11,965 nucleotides of DNA, taken from assembly GCA_018713405.1 (NCBI GenBank), contig DVOR01000219.1, forward strand, positions 1 to 11,965. Reading direction: 5' to 3'. Origin of the DNA: Candidatus Spyradenecus faecavium (GTDB taxonomy: Bacteria > Verrucomicrobiota > Kiritimatiellia > RFP12 > DVOR01). Each line of letters begins with the position of its first letter. Position 1 is the stretch's first letter. Shown one piece after another: positions 5,690 to 11,965 of the stretch. Both the position numbers and the translations under genes were made by a program. Under the pieces are notes generated by a model. The model was not told the DNA's origin, searched no databases, and worked only from the letters and a program-made list of their open reading frames with translations.

Positions 5690-6773
5690 GCCGACGGCGG
5701 CGGGGCGGAACCTGCGCCTCTTCTGCGTGAAGACGCAGATCTCGCTGGTGCGCAACGTGCGCGGGGCGGTCTTCCCCGGCGCGATGGGCGAGCGCGCGGC
5801 CAAGGCCTTCGGGAAGCGCCTGCAGGCGGCGGTCGAGGCGCGCGTGCGGGTGGAGGACCTGACGGACGACGACGACCTGGCCGAGATGGCGGAGGTCTAC
5901 CACGGGCTGTCGCCGCGCAGCGAGCGCGGGCCGGGCTACCGTCTGCTGAAGGCGACGGCGGCGGACGGCGAGACGACGGTGTGGTGCGAGGTGATGAGCG
6001 CGAACCACCTGACCTTCTCGGTGAGCGGGGACTTCCTGGATTTCGAGGAGAAGACGGCGCTGCTGCGGGGGTTCGTGGACGCGTTGGCCGAGCCGCTGGA
6101 GTTCGTGAGCTCGCGCGAGCTGGGCTATCTGACGGCGCAGCCGACGTTGGTGGGGACGGGGATGCGCATCCGCACGTGGATGCACCTGGGCGGGTTGGCG
6201 CACTTCGGCTACCTGCGTGAGCTGTGCAACGCGGCGGAGGTGAAGGGGACGCTGGTGGAGCTGGAGCACCCCGAGACCACGCCGCCCGGGAGCCTGGTGA
6301 TCCTCTTCAACCGCTTCTCGCTGGGGGCGACGACGGCGGAGATCGCGCGGCGCTTCAAGGCGTTCCTGGAGCGGGTGTCGGAGCAGGAGACCGAGGCGCG
6401 GTGGCGGCTGTTGCGCGACGAGCCCTTCGTCTTCCTGGACCTGCTGACGCGGGCCAAGGCCGTGCTGAAGGCCGCCACGATGATGAGCGAGGCCGAGGCG
6501 CTGGATCTGCTGTCCGACCTGCGGCTGGGGCTGACCACGGGCGCCATCACGGCGCGCAAGGTGAACCCGCTGGACCCGCACTGGTTCGACGACGCGAGCG
6601 ACCGCGTCTTTTACCGCGTGCATGGGCGGGCGTTGCGGCGGAAGCACCCCCTGCCGCACGACGTGGACGACTTCCAGCCGTGGCGCGAGGAGGCGTTGCG
6701 GGCCGTGTGGATGCGGCCGCTGGCCGGGTTCTCCCTCTCGCGGGAGCTGATCGAAAGGGCTGACGAGCAATGA
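5679..6773 (+). CDS. mcsB: McsB-like ATP:guanido phosphotransferase family protein, probably catalytically altered
   Basis: A 364-residue homologue of protein-arginine kinase McsB. The framework is clear: LVRNVRGAVFPG near the start (23-34), NHLTF (109-113), GYLTAQPTLVGTGMRIRTWMHL (149-170), a glycine/FN-SLG stretch (204-216), then the C-terminal LLSDLRLGLTTGAI (277-290). Family-invariant active-site residues are missing. The SRxR phosphate-binding motif is QISLVR (20-25). The NEEDH motif is MSANH (106-110). The essential Cys of SCPTN (Cys167 in B. subtilis) is Gln154. The GEG loop is replaced by a longer VELEHPETTPPG (193-204). The C-terminal ERDIRRAxxIRE is not recognisable. I therefore infer a pseudokinase or changed activity. 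The start ATG has GGAGG upstream and overlaps mcsA by 11 bases. Confidence 0.82.
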   Translation: MTTEPTAAGRNLRLFCVKTQISLVRNVRGAVFPGAMGERAAKAFGKRLQAAVEARVRVEDLTDDDDLAEMAEVYHGLSPRSERGPGYRLLKATAADGETTVWCEVMSANHLTFSVSGDFLDFEEKTALLRGFVDALAEPLEFVSSRELGYLTAQPTLVGTGMRIRTWMHLGGLAHFGYLRELCNAAEVKGTLVELEHPETTPPGSLVILFNRFSLGATTAEIARRFKAFLERVSEQETEARWRLLRDEPFVFLDLLTRAKAVLKAATMMSEAEALDLLSDLRLGLTTGAITARKVNPLDPHWFDDASDRVFYRVHGRALRRKHPLPHDVDDFQPWREEALRAVWMRPLAGFSLSRELIERADEQ

Positions 6774-7552
6774 GACGCGTGCTTTTCCTGGCGGCGATCG
6801 CCCTGTGCCTGGCGGGCCGGGCGTGGGCCGAGGACGCGACCGCGGGGCTGACGCCCCGGCAGGTCCTGACCCAGGCGCGGGAGATGTTCCCGCGCGAGGA
6901 CTTCACCGTGACGGGTGAGCTGATCACCGCGAAGGCGCGCGGCCTGGAGGAGACGGCCCGGCCCTACCGCTTGGAGCTGAATTGGGCGGGCGAGGAGCCG
7001 ACGGCCACGTGCGCGCTGCTGCTCTCCCGGGACGACCGGACGGCGTTGCTGAAGGCTGAGATGCGGCGCGTGGGCGGTGCGCCGAGCCTGACGTTGGTGC
7101 AGGACGACGGCACGCGCGTGGAGGGCGTGAGCCTGAACACCCCCATCGGCGAGAGCGACCTGACGTGGGTGGACCTGACCTTCGACTATCTGTGGTGGCC
7201 GGACGTGCGGGCGCTGGCCGAGGCCGAGCTGGAGGCGAAGGGCATCCCCACGCGCCGCAGCAGCCGCGATTGCCTGGTGCTGGAGGCCAAGCCGCCGACG
7301 CCCGTGCAGGGGTTGACGGCGGTGCGTCTGTGGGTGGACAAGGGGACGGGCCTGCTGATCCAGACCGAGCAGCTGGGCGCGCAGGGGCAGCCCGCGCGGC
7401 AGATGTACGTGCAGCGGCTGGGGCGCGAGAACGGCCGCTGGGTGCCGCGGGAGTTCCGCGTGCGCCGCCTGGGCTTCGACCGCGTGACGAAACTGACCGT
7501 GGAGAGCGTCCGCTCCGAGGCGTTCTCGGCGAGGGAGGCCGACGATGAGTGA
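6770..7552 (+). CDS. Secreted LolA-like (outer membrane lipoprotein-sorting-like) protein
   Basis: A 260-residue protein with a clear signal peptide: MRRVLFLAAIALCLAGRAWA with likely cleavage after Ala20. The mature part looks like a LolA/LppX-type beta sheet. The segment IGESDLTWVDLTFDYLWWPD (126-145) resembles the SDLSxxD region of proteins annotated as outer membrane lipoprotein-sorting protein, and the C-terminal half has the repeated pattern VRLWVDKGTGLLIQTEQL followed by WVPREFRVRRLGFDRVTKLTV. Such proteins hold lipids or lipoprotein acyl chains in the periplasm. It is not the canonical LolA, and its cargo is unknown. ATGA overlap with the mcsB-like gene and an 8-base overlap with the permease downstream. 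A family call from pattern only. Confidence 0.65.
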   Translation: MRRVLFLAAIALCLAGRAWAEDATAGLTPRQVLTQAREMFPREDFTVTGELITAKARGLEETARPYRLELNWAGEEPTATCALLLSRDDRTALLKAEMRRVGGAPSLTLVQDDGTRVEGVSLNTPIGESDLTWVDLTFDYLWWPDVRALAEAELEAKGIPTRRSSRDCLVLEAKPPTPVQGLTAVRLWVDKGTGLLIQTEQLGAQGQPARQMYVQRLGRENGRWVPREFRVRRLGFDRVTKLTVESVRSEAFSAREADDE

Positions 7553-8732
7553 CCGTGCGGGGCAACCCTTCGTGACGTTGACGCCGACGCAGAACCGCGT
7601 CGTCGCGGCGACGCTGACCTTCTTCTGCGCGGCCGCGCTGGCGGTGGGGGTGGCGGCGCTGGTGTGGTTCGGTCTGCGGGTGATGGGCTATTTCCTGCAC
7701 ATCGTGGGGCCGGTGATCGTGGCCTTCTTCCTGAGCCTGCTGACGCGGCCGTGGTACGCGTGGCTGCGGGGCTTGTGCGGCGGGCGGGACTTCCCGACGG
7801 CGATCGCCTTCGCGGTCTCGTTCCTGGTGCCGCTCGCCTCGTTGGTCTGGTTCTTCGGTTCCTTCTTCTACGAGCAGGCGGTGGCGCTGGCCGGGTCCCT
7901 GCCGGTGTGGCTGGAGCGGTTGCGCGCGGCGCTGATCGAGGCCTTCCCGAACGCGAAGGACGTGGTGCAGGGCGTGTTGCCGACCCTGCCGGAGCTCTTC
8001 TCCGCGAACGGGGCGAGCTTCGCGCGGCTCGCCGAGCGCGTGGCGGACACGGGCATCTCGATGGGCGGGATGGTGCTGGCCGTCGGCGGGGTGGTGGTGG
8101 CGTCCGGCACCAAGGCGTTCCTGTGGCTGCTGACCTTCTTCTACTGGATTCTCTTCGTGATGCAGAAGCCGATGACGGGGGAGGCCTTCGCGGCGCGCCT
8201 GCCCTTCCTCGGCGAGCGCGGCCGGGCGGTGGTGGCGCGCCACTTCAGCATCTTCAGCGACATCGTGGTCTCCTACTTTCGCGGGCAGATCATCGACGTC
8301 GTCCTGCAGGGGCTGCTTTACGGTGCGGGCTTCCAGTTGCTGGGGTTGCCCAACGGCTTCGTGATCGGCTTCGTGCTGGGGCTGATGAACCTGATGCCCT
8401 ATGTGGGGGCGACGCTGGGGCTGTGCGTGGCCCTGCCGGTGGCCTTCCTGGAGGGCGGGCTCTGGCTCACGGCCGGGATCTTCGCCGTCTTCTGTTGCGT
8501 GCAGACGTTCGACGGCTACGTCATGCAGCCCTACATCCAGGGCAACCGCATGAAGCTGGCGGCGTGGCAGATCGTCTTCGCCCTGCTGTTCTGGACGCAG
8601 CTGGGCGGGTTCCTGGGCCTGCTCCTGGCCATCCCGCTGACGGCCTTCGTGAAGGCCTCGTGGGGCGGCTGGCGGGCGGTGTCCGAGCGGTTCGTCGGGG
8701 TGGACGGGAAGAAGGAGGCCGGTCATGAGTGA
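7545..8732 (+). CDS. AI-2E family transporter (PerM/UPF0118 type)
   Basis: A 395-residue polytopic inner-membrane protein. About eight hydrophobic segments are visible: roughly 20-45, 48-68, 84-108, 171-206 (two close together), 247-266, 270-300 and 303-320, then 341-370. The C-terminal half carries the family pattern YFRGQIIDVVLQGLLYG (244-260), GLPNGFVIGFVLGLMNLMPY (267-286), VQTFDGYVMQPYIQGNRM (319-336) and a final IPLTAFVK. The family includes TqsA (autoinducer-2 export) and Na+/H+ antiporters, so the substrate is not assigned. Between segments lies a soluble stretch at about 110-165. It overlaps both neighbours by 8 bases with the same ATGAGTGA string. Confidence 0.9.
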   Translation: MSDRAGQPFVTLTPTQNRVVAATLTFFCAAALAVGVAALVWFGLRVMGYFLHIVGPVIVAFFLSLLTRPWYAWLRGLCGGRDFPTAIAFAVSFLVPLASLVWFFGSFFYEQAVALAGSLPVWLERLRAALIEAFPNAKDVVQGVLPTLPELFSANGASFARLAERVADTGISMGGMVLAVGGVVVASGTKAFLWLLTFFYWILFVMQKPMTGEAFAARLPFLGERGRAVVARHFSIFSDIVVSYFRGQIIDVVLQGLLYGAGFQLLGLPNGFVIGFVLGLMNLMPYVGATLGLCVALPVAFLEGGLWLTAGIFAVFCCVQTFDGYVMQPYIQGNRMKLAAWQIVFALLFWTQLGGFLGLLLAIPLTAFVKASWGGWRAVSERFVGVDGKKEAGHE

Positions 8733-9288
8733 GTTGGCCGTGGCGCGGGTGTTGGTCGCGGCGTTGGCCGTGGCGTTGTTGGCGTGCGGCGGGTTCCTGC
8801 TGAGCCCGGCCTCGACGCGTGCGGTGGCGGCGTTGCCGCGGGCGCGGCGGTTGGGGCTGGCGCTCTCGGCGCTGTGCTGGGTGTGGGTGGCCGCGCAGCT
8901 GGCGATCCATCCCATCGACTTCCTGGCCTTCCTGACGCCCTTCCGGACGGTGGTCGGCGCGGCGGTCTGCCTGGCGCTGACGTGGGCGCTGCTGGGGAAC
9001 CTGCTGTGCGCCCGGGCCATCGGCGGGTTGCTGATGCTGTGGCCGATGCCGGTGATCCTGGCCGTGCGCGAGCAGGTGACGCTGTGGCGCGAGGTGCCCG
9101 TCGTGCTGGGCTACCTGAGCCTGACCTTCGGCATGGTGGTGGTCTTCTACCCGTGGGTCTTCCGCCTGTGCTGCGAGGCGCTTTCGGAGCGGCGGACGGT
9201 GCGGCGCATCGTCGCCGGGTGCCTGTTGGCGGCGGGGGCGTTCACGGTGTGCGTCGTCTTCGCGCTTGGGGAGGTGATCGGGCAATGA
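8725..9288 (+). CDS. Unknown multi-pass membrane protein
   Basis: A 187-residue protein I do not recognise. It is mostly hydrophobic, with about six probable membrane helices at roughly 5-27, 42-60, 76-92, 97-114, 126-144 and 160-182. A basic loop ALPRARR (36-42) and another, SERRTVRR (154-161), would face the cytoplasm. Five cysteines are spread through the helices (Cys21, 51, 82, 95 and others) without a CxxC pair apart from a double Cys at 149-150. It is locked between the AI-2E-type permease and the LptF/LptG permease by an 8-base and an ATGA overlap, which suggests a stoichiometric or envelope-related role. Codons match the neighbours, so it is a true gene and not a shadow frame. Confidence 0.85.
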   Translation: MSELAVARVLVAALAVALLACGGFLLSPASTRAVAALPRARRLGLALSALCWVWVAAQLAIHPIDFLAFLTPFRTVVGAAVCLALTWALLGNLLCARAIGGLLMLWPMPVILAVREQVTLWREVPVVLGYLSLTFGMVVVFYPWVFRLCCEALSERRTVRRIVAGCLLAAGAFTVCVVFALGEVIGQ

Positions 9289-10388
9289 GCAGGATTCTCT
9301 TTTTCTACGTGTTGCGGTCGTTCGCGGTGCCGGCGCTGATCTGCCTCTTCGGCCTGTGCGCGCTGACGCTGCTCTTCATGAGCTTCGACCTCATCGGGGC
9401 CTTCTTCGACGAGGCGTCCGTCGTGACGGCGCGCGTGGCCGTCGACTTCCTGTGGGGCACGCTGTCGATGTACCTGGAGTGGCTGCTGCCGGCGGTCTTC
9501 CTGCTGGCGACGCTCTACACGATGTGGCAGTTCTGCCGGCACAGCGAGCTGATCGCCATGCGCGCGGGCGGCATCGGGCTGGGCGTCATCGTCGCGCCCA
9601 TCCTGCTGACGGCCCTGGTCGCGGCGGGGCTCTCCTTCGCCAACACCGAGCTCGTCAAGCCCGTGGCAGCCACCCGCGCGCTGCTCATCAAGGACAGCGA
9701 CTTCAAGCAGACCGGGCGTGACCCCATGCCCGCCGGCTTCGCGGCTCCCGGCAACGACCACGCCTGGAGCATCGGCCGGATGGACCTCGCCGACATCGAG
9801 ACCCTGCGCGACGTGCGCGTGACCTTCATGCGGCCTGACGGCTCCATGCAGGTGACCTACGAGGCGCCCGAGGCCCGCTGGGTCGACGGCACCTGGTGGC
9901 TGCAGGGCGGCGTGACCTGCCTCTACTACGACGAGCTCAACCGCCTGGAGCCGGCGCGCACCCGGCGCCTCCCCAACCAGCCGCTCGTCCGCGCCACCGA
10001 GACGCCGCGCCAGATCCTCGCGCAGAACTTCGACGCCGCGCTCGCCTCCTTCGCCGACCGCAAGGCCAACCGCAAGACGCGCGAGCAGAGCGGGATGACC
10101 ACCGAGCAGAAGAACGAGGACTCGTACGCGACGTACAACCACTTCGCGGCGCCCTTCGCCATCGTGCTGGTGACGCTCTTCGCCATCCCGGCGGGCATCG
10201 CCTCGGGGCGGCAGTCGGTCTTCCGCGGCATCCTGCTGGCCATCGGCCTCTTCATCGGCTACTACGCGCTGACCTTCGCCGCCATGTTCCTTTCCAACAA
10301 CGACATCGTCAAGCCGGCCCTGGCCGTGGCCCTGCCGTGCATCGTCTTCGCCGTGGTGTCGGTGGCGCTGTTCAGGAAATTGCCCTAA
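9285..10388 (+). CDS. LptF/LptG family permease (LPS export)
   Basis: A 367-residue YjgP/YjgQ-family protein. It has the expected plan: two N-terminal helices (about 8-35 and 55-80), the conserved segment RHSELIAMRAGGI (85-97) followed by a helix ending in FANTELVKPVA, a large periplasmic beta-rich domain (about 130-275), and three C-terminal helices starting at YNHFAAPFAIVLVTLFAIPAG. In Gram-negatives LptF and LptG form a heterodimer with the ATPase LptB that lifts LPS from the inner membrane. Only one of the two is here, and sequence reading does not tell F from G. The ATGA start overlap ties it to the unknown membrane gene. Its codon choice shifts from G-ending towards C-ending along its length. 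Confidence 0.88.
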   Translation: MSRILFFYVLRSFAVPALICLFGLCALTLLFMSFDLIGAFFDEASVVTARVAVDFLWGTLSMYLEWLLPAVFLLATLYTMWQFCRHSELIAMRAGGIGLGVIVAPILLTALVAAGLSFANTELVKPVAATRALLIKDSDFKQTGRDPMPAGFAAPGNDHAWSIGRMDLADIETLRDVRVTFMRPDGSMQVTYEAPEARWVDGTWWLQGGVTCLYYDELNRLEPARTRRLPNQPLVRATETPRQILAQNFDAALASFADRKANRKTREQSGMTTEQKNEDSYATYNHFAAPFAIVLVTLFAIPAGIASGRQSVFRGILLAIGLFIGYYALTFAAMFLSNNDIVKPALAVALPCIVFAVVSVALFRKLP

Positions 10389-10402
10389 GGGAGGAAGCCG
10401 CC

Positions 10403-11116
10403 ATGCCTCGATCCAGAGCCACGATGAAGGGCGTCCCCGGCGACGCCGCGCGCCGCAGGGGCCTGCGCCGCGTCTTGGTGCCGGTGGCGTGCTTCGGCGT
10501 CGTCTTCGGCTTCGGCGTCGGCCTGGCGGTCGGCGGGGTGGGGGCCCTGCCCTGGTGGGTCGGGGTGGCGGTGCTGGCGCTCGCCTTCGCCGGCTTCCTG
10601 GCCTACTGCCGCCGGCAGCCGACGCTGGTCTATGGCTACTTCAAGGGTGCGCGCGGCGAGGAGATGGTCGCCGGCGAGCTGGCCCACCTGCCCGCCTCGT
10701 GGACCATCCTCAACGGCGTGCTCCTGCCGGACGGCCGCGACGTCGACCACGTGGCCGTCGGCCCGCAGGGCATCTTCGTCATCGAGACGAAGCACTGGAG
10801 CGGCGAGGTCTCCGTGGCCGGCGCGCAGATCCTGGCCAACGGCCGTCCGCTGGAACGCTCGCCCGTGGAGCAGGTGCGCCGCGCCGTGAACGCCGTCGCC
10901 CGCGCCGCGGAGGTGCGCCCCGACGCCCTGCACGGTGTGCTCTGCTTCGCCGGGCCGCAGTTCGCCGACGCCCCCACCCACGCGGACGAGGTCTTCGTCT
11001 GCTCCTATCTCGATTTGGTCTCGGCCATCTCCCTTGGCCCCGCGGTGCTCGACGCCGCCGCCGTCGCCCGATGCGTGGCGCGGCTGGGCGCGCTCACCCT
11101 CACGGAAGGACTGTGA
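10403..11116 (+). CDS. Membrane-anchored NERD-domain protein (nuclease-related)
   Basis: A 237-residue protein. After a basic N-terminus, two hydrophobic helices (about 22-45 and 50-68) form a hairpin anchor. Then comes a NERD domain (PD-(D/E)XK-like): GARGEEMVAGEL (83-94, Glu86), ILNGVLLPDGRDVDHVAVGP (102-121, Asp115), IFVIETKHWSGEV (124-136, the ExK pair Glu128 and Lys130), and an EQV segment near Gln157. All expected acidic and lysine residues are present, so nuclease chemistry is possible, but many NERD proteins have no proven substrate. I chose ATG 10403, with GGGAGG about nine bases upstream; ATG 10424 is possible. It lies 14 bases after the LptF/LptG-type gene and one base before prc. 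Confidence 0.85.
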   Translation: MPRSRATMKGVPGDAARRRGLRRVLVPVACFGVVFGFGVGLAVGGVGALPWWVGVAVLALAFAGFLAYCRRQPTLVYGYFKGARGEEMVAGELAHLPASWTILNGVLLPDGRDVDHVAVGPQGIFVIETKHWSGEVSVAGAQILANGRPLERSPVEQVRRAVNAVARAAEVRPDALHGVLCFAGPQFADAPTHADEVFVCSYLDLVSAISLGPAVLDAAAVARCVARLGALTLTEGL

Positions 11117-11117
11117 C

Positions 11118-11965
11118 ATGACAAAACGCCTCCTCCCCGCGCTCCTCGCGCTTCCCCTGTTTTTCGCCGCGGCCGCCTTCGCCGGCGTCCCGTCCGTCGC
11201 GCCGGAGCCCGTCTACCCGGAGATCGCCCGCCGCGTGACCCGCCAGCTGGGCTACAACCACCTCTCCGGCGAACGCTTCGACGACCGCCTCTCCGCCCTC
11301 GCGTGGACCAACCTGGTGGACTCCCTCGACTTCGACCACACCCTGCTGACGCAGGAGGACCTCGCCCGCATCGAGGGCAAGAAGACGCAGATCGACGACA
11401 TGATCGCGCGCGGCGACCTCTCCTTCGGCTACGACCTCATGCAGCTGGTCCGCGAGCGCCTCCTGGAGCGCTGCGACTTCGTCGAGACCGTCCTCAAGGA
11501 GCCCGAGCCCTTCGACTTCACCACCGACGAGACCTACGTCTGGAAACGCCGCAAGGCCGAGCGCCCTGCCGACCGGGCCGCCCAGCGCGAACTCTGGCGC
11601 ACCGCCCTCAAGAACGAGTACCTCGCCCTCACCCTCGCCAAGCAGCTCGACGCCGAGGAGGCTGACAAGGAGGAGCCCAAGGAGGAGGAGAAGCCCGACT
11701 ACATGGACGAGGACCTCAACGAGCCCGTCCCCGTCATCCTCTCCAAGCGCTACGCCGCCCTGCGCGACGCCTACGGCGAGATGGATTCCGAGACTGTCCT
11801 CCAGCGCTACCTCTCTGCCATCGCCAACGCCTACGACCCGCACACCGACTACATGTCCCCGATGAACTTCGAGGACTTCAGCATGGAGATGAACCTCACC
11901 CTCTGCGGCATCGGCGCGACCCTGCGCTATGACGACGGCGCCGTGCTCGTGGCCGAGCTCATGGC
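11118..11965 (+). CDS. prc: Carboxy-terminal processing protease Prc/Tsp family (partial, 3' end outside window)
   Basis: The first 282 residues of a periplasmic S41 protease. A signal peptide MTKRLLPALLALPLFFAAAAFA opens it. The N-terminal helical domain of Tsp follows, with LDFDHTLLTQEDL (70-82) matching the family's DxxxxYFLxxD region. The last visible segment NAYDPHTDYMSPMNFEDF, then MNLTLCGIGATL, is the typical DPHTSYLSP..GIG lead-in to the PDZ domain. The PDZ domain and the Ser/Lys catalytic part lie beyond the edge. A highly acidic stretch (178-202, many Glu/Asp/Lys) interrupts the N-terminal domain and is probably a flexible insert. The gene starts one base after the NERD stop with GGAAGG upstream. 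Family members degrade or trim periplasmic proteins and affect cell-wall hydrolases. Confidence 0.92.
   Translation, partial: MTKRLLPALLALPLFFAAAAFAGVPSVAPEPVYPEIARRVTRQLGYNHLSGERFDDRLSALAWTNLVDSLDFDHTLLTQEDLARIEGKKTQIDDMIARGDLSFGYDLMQLVRERLLERCDFVETVLKEPEPFDFTTDETYVWKRRKAERPADRAAQRELWRTALKNEYLALTLAKQLDAEEADKEEPKEEEKPDYMDEDLNEPVPVILSKRYAALRDAYGEMDSETVLQRYLSAIANAYDPHTDYMSPMNFEDFSMEMNLTLCGIGATLRYDDGAVLVAELM

Noticed and set aside
4242..6770. 842-codon open frame on the minus strand opposite gmk, coaC, mcsA and the mcsB-like gene
   Set aside because: It is the mirror of very GC-rich coding DNA: Arg/Pro/His-rich text with no domain, crossing four recognised genes. Its opposite frames are well supported.
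5679..6773. mcsB-like gene as a broken pseudogene
   Set aside because: The frame is intact over 364 codons, has a good ribosome site, ends in a coupled ATGA junction and keeps the domain framework, so it looks maintained and altered, not decayed.
6924..9020. 698-codon minus-strand frame opposite the LolA-like and AI-2E-type genes
   Set aside because: Same reason: low-complexity Arg/Ala/His/Gln-rich translation, no start site signal, and two real genes on the other strand.

Overview
The window is a gene-dense, very GC-rich piece of chromosome. The visible genes are housekeeping or envelope genes, and there is no phage, insertion sequence, CRISPR, tRNA or rRNA. TonB, an LptF/LptG-type permease, a LolA-like periplasmic protein and a Prc-type protease point to a bacterium with an outer membrane. 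An McsA/McsB-like pair in such a cell, together with GTGA/ATGA-coupled genes and strong extended -10 promoters, suggests the PVC group, perhaps Kiritimatiellota (the old Verrucomicrobia subdivision 5). That placement is inference; no marker gene here proves it.

Left part (1-3066). The end of a TonB-like gene overlaps an OppF-like ABC ATPase on the + strand. Convergent to these is a minus-strand pair, maf followed by a LysE-family exporter, joined by a GTGA overlap. A 113-base divergent promoter region separates maf from mpg (3-methyladenine DNA glycosylase). Both of these genes sit almost directly on their -10 boxes, so mpg looks leaderless. mpg and clpP converge on one hairpin terminator.

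Middle (3672-4008). The clpP/gmk divergent spacer holds one extended -10 promoter facing each way and, midway between them, four AACCC..GGGTT palindromes spaced about 22 bp apart.

Right part (4009-11965). One apparent + strand operon runs gmk, coaC (decarboxylase domain only), mcsA, an mcsB-like gene, a LolA-like secreted protein, an AI-2E/PerM-family permease, an unknown membrane protein, an LptF/LptG permease, a membrane-anchored NERD-domain protein and the start of prc. The first eight genes all overlap by 4-11 bases, and the last two follow after 14 and 1 bases. The operon starts with nucleotide and coenzyme A metabolism and moves through protein quality control to envelope assembly.

The most notable points are the McsB homologue, which has lost most recognisable catalytic motifs while staying coupled to a normal-looking McsA; the helically phased palindrome array; the shared promoter architecture with leaderless or near-leaderless genes; and a drift from G-ending to C-ending codons along the long operon.
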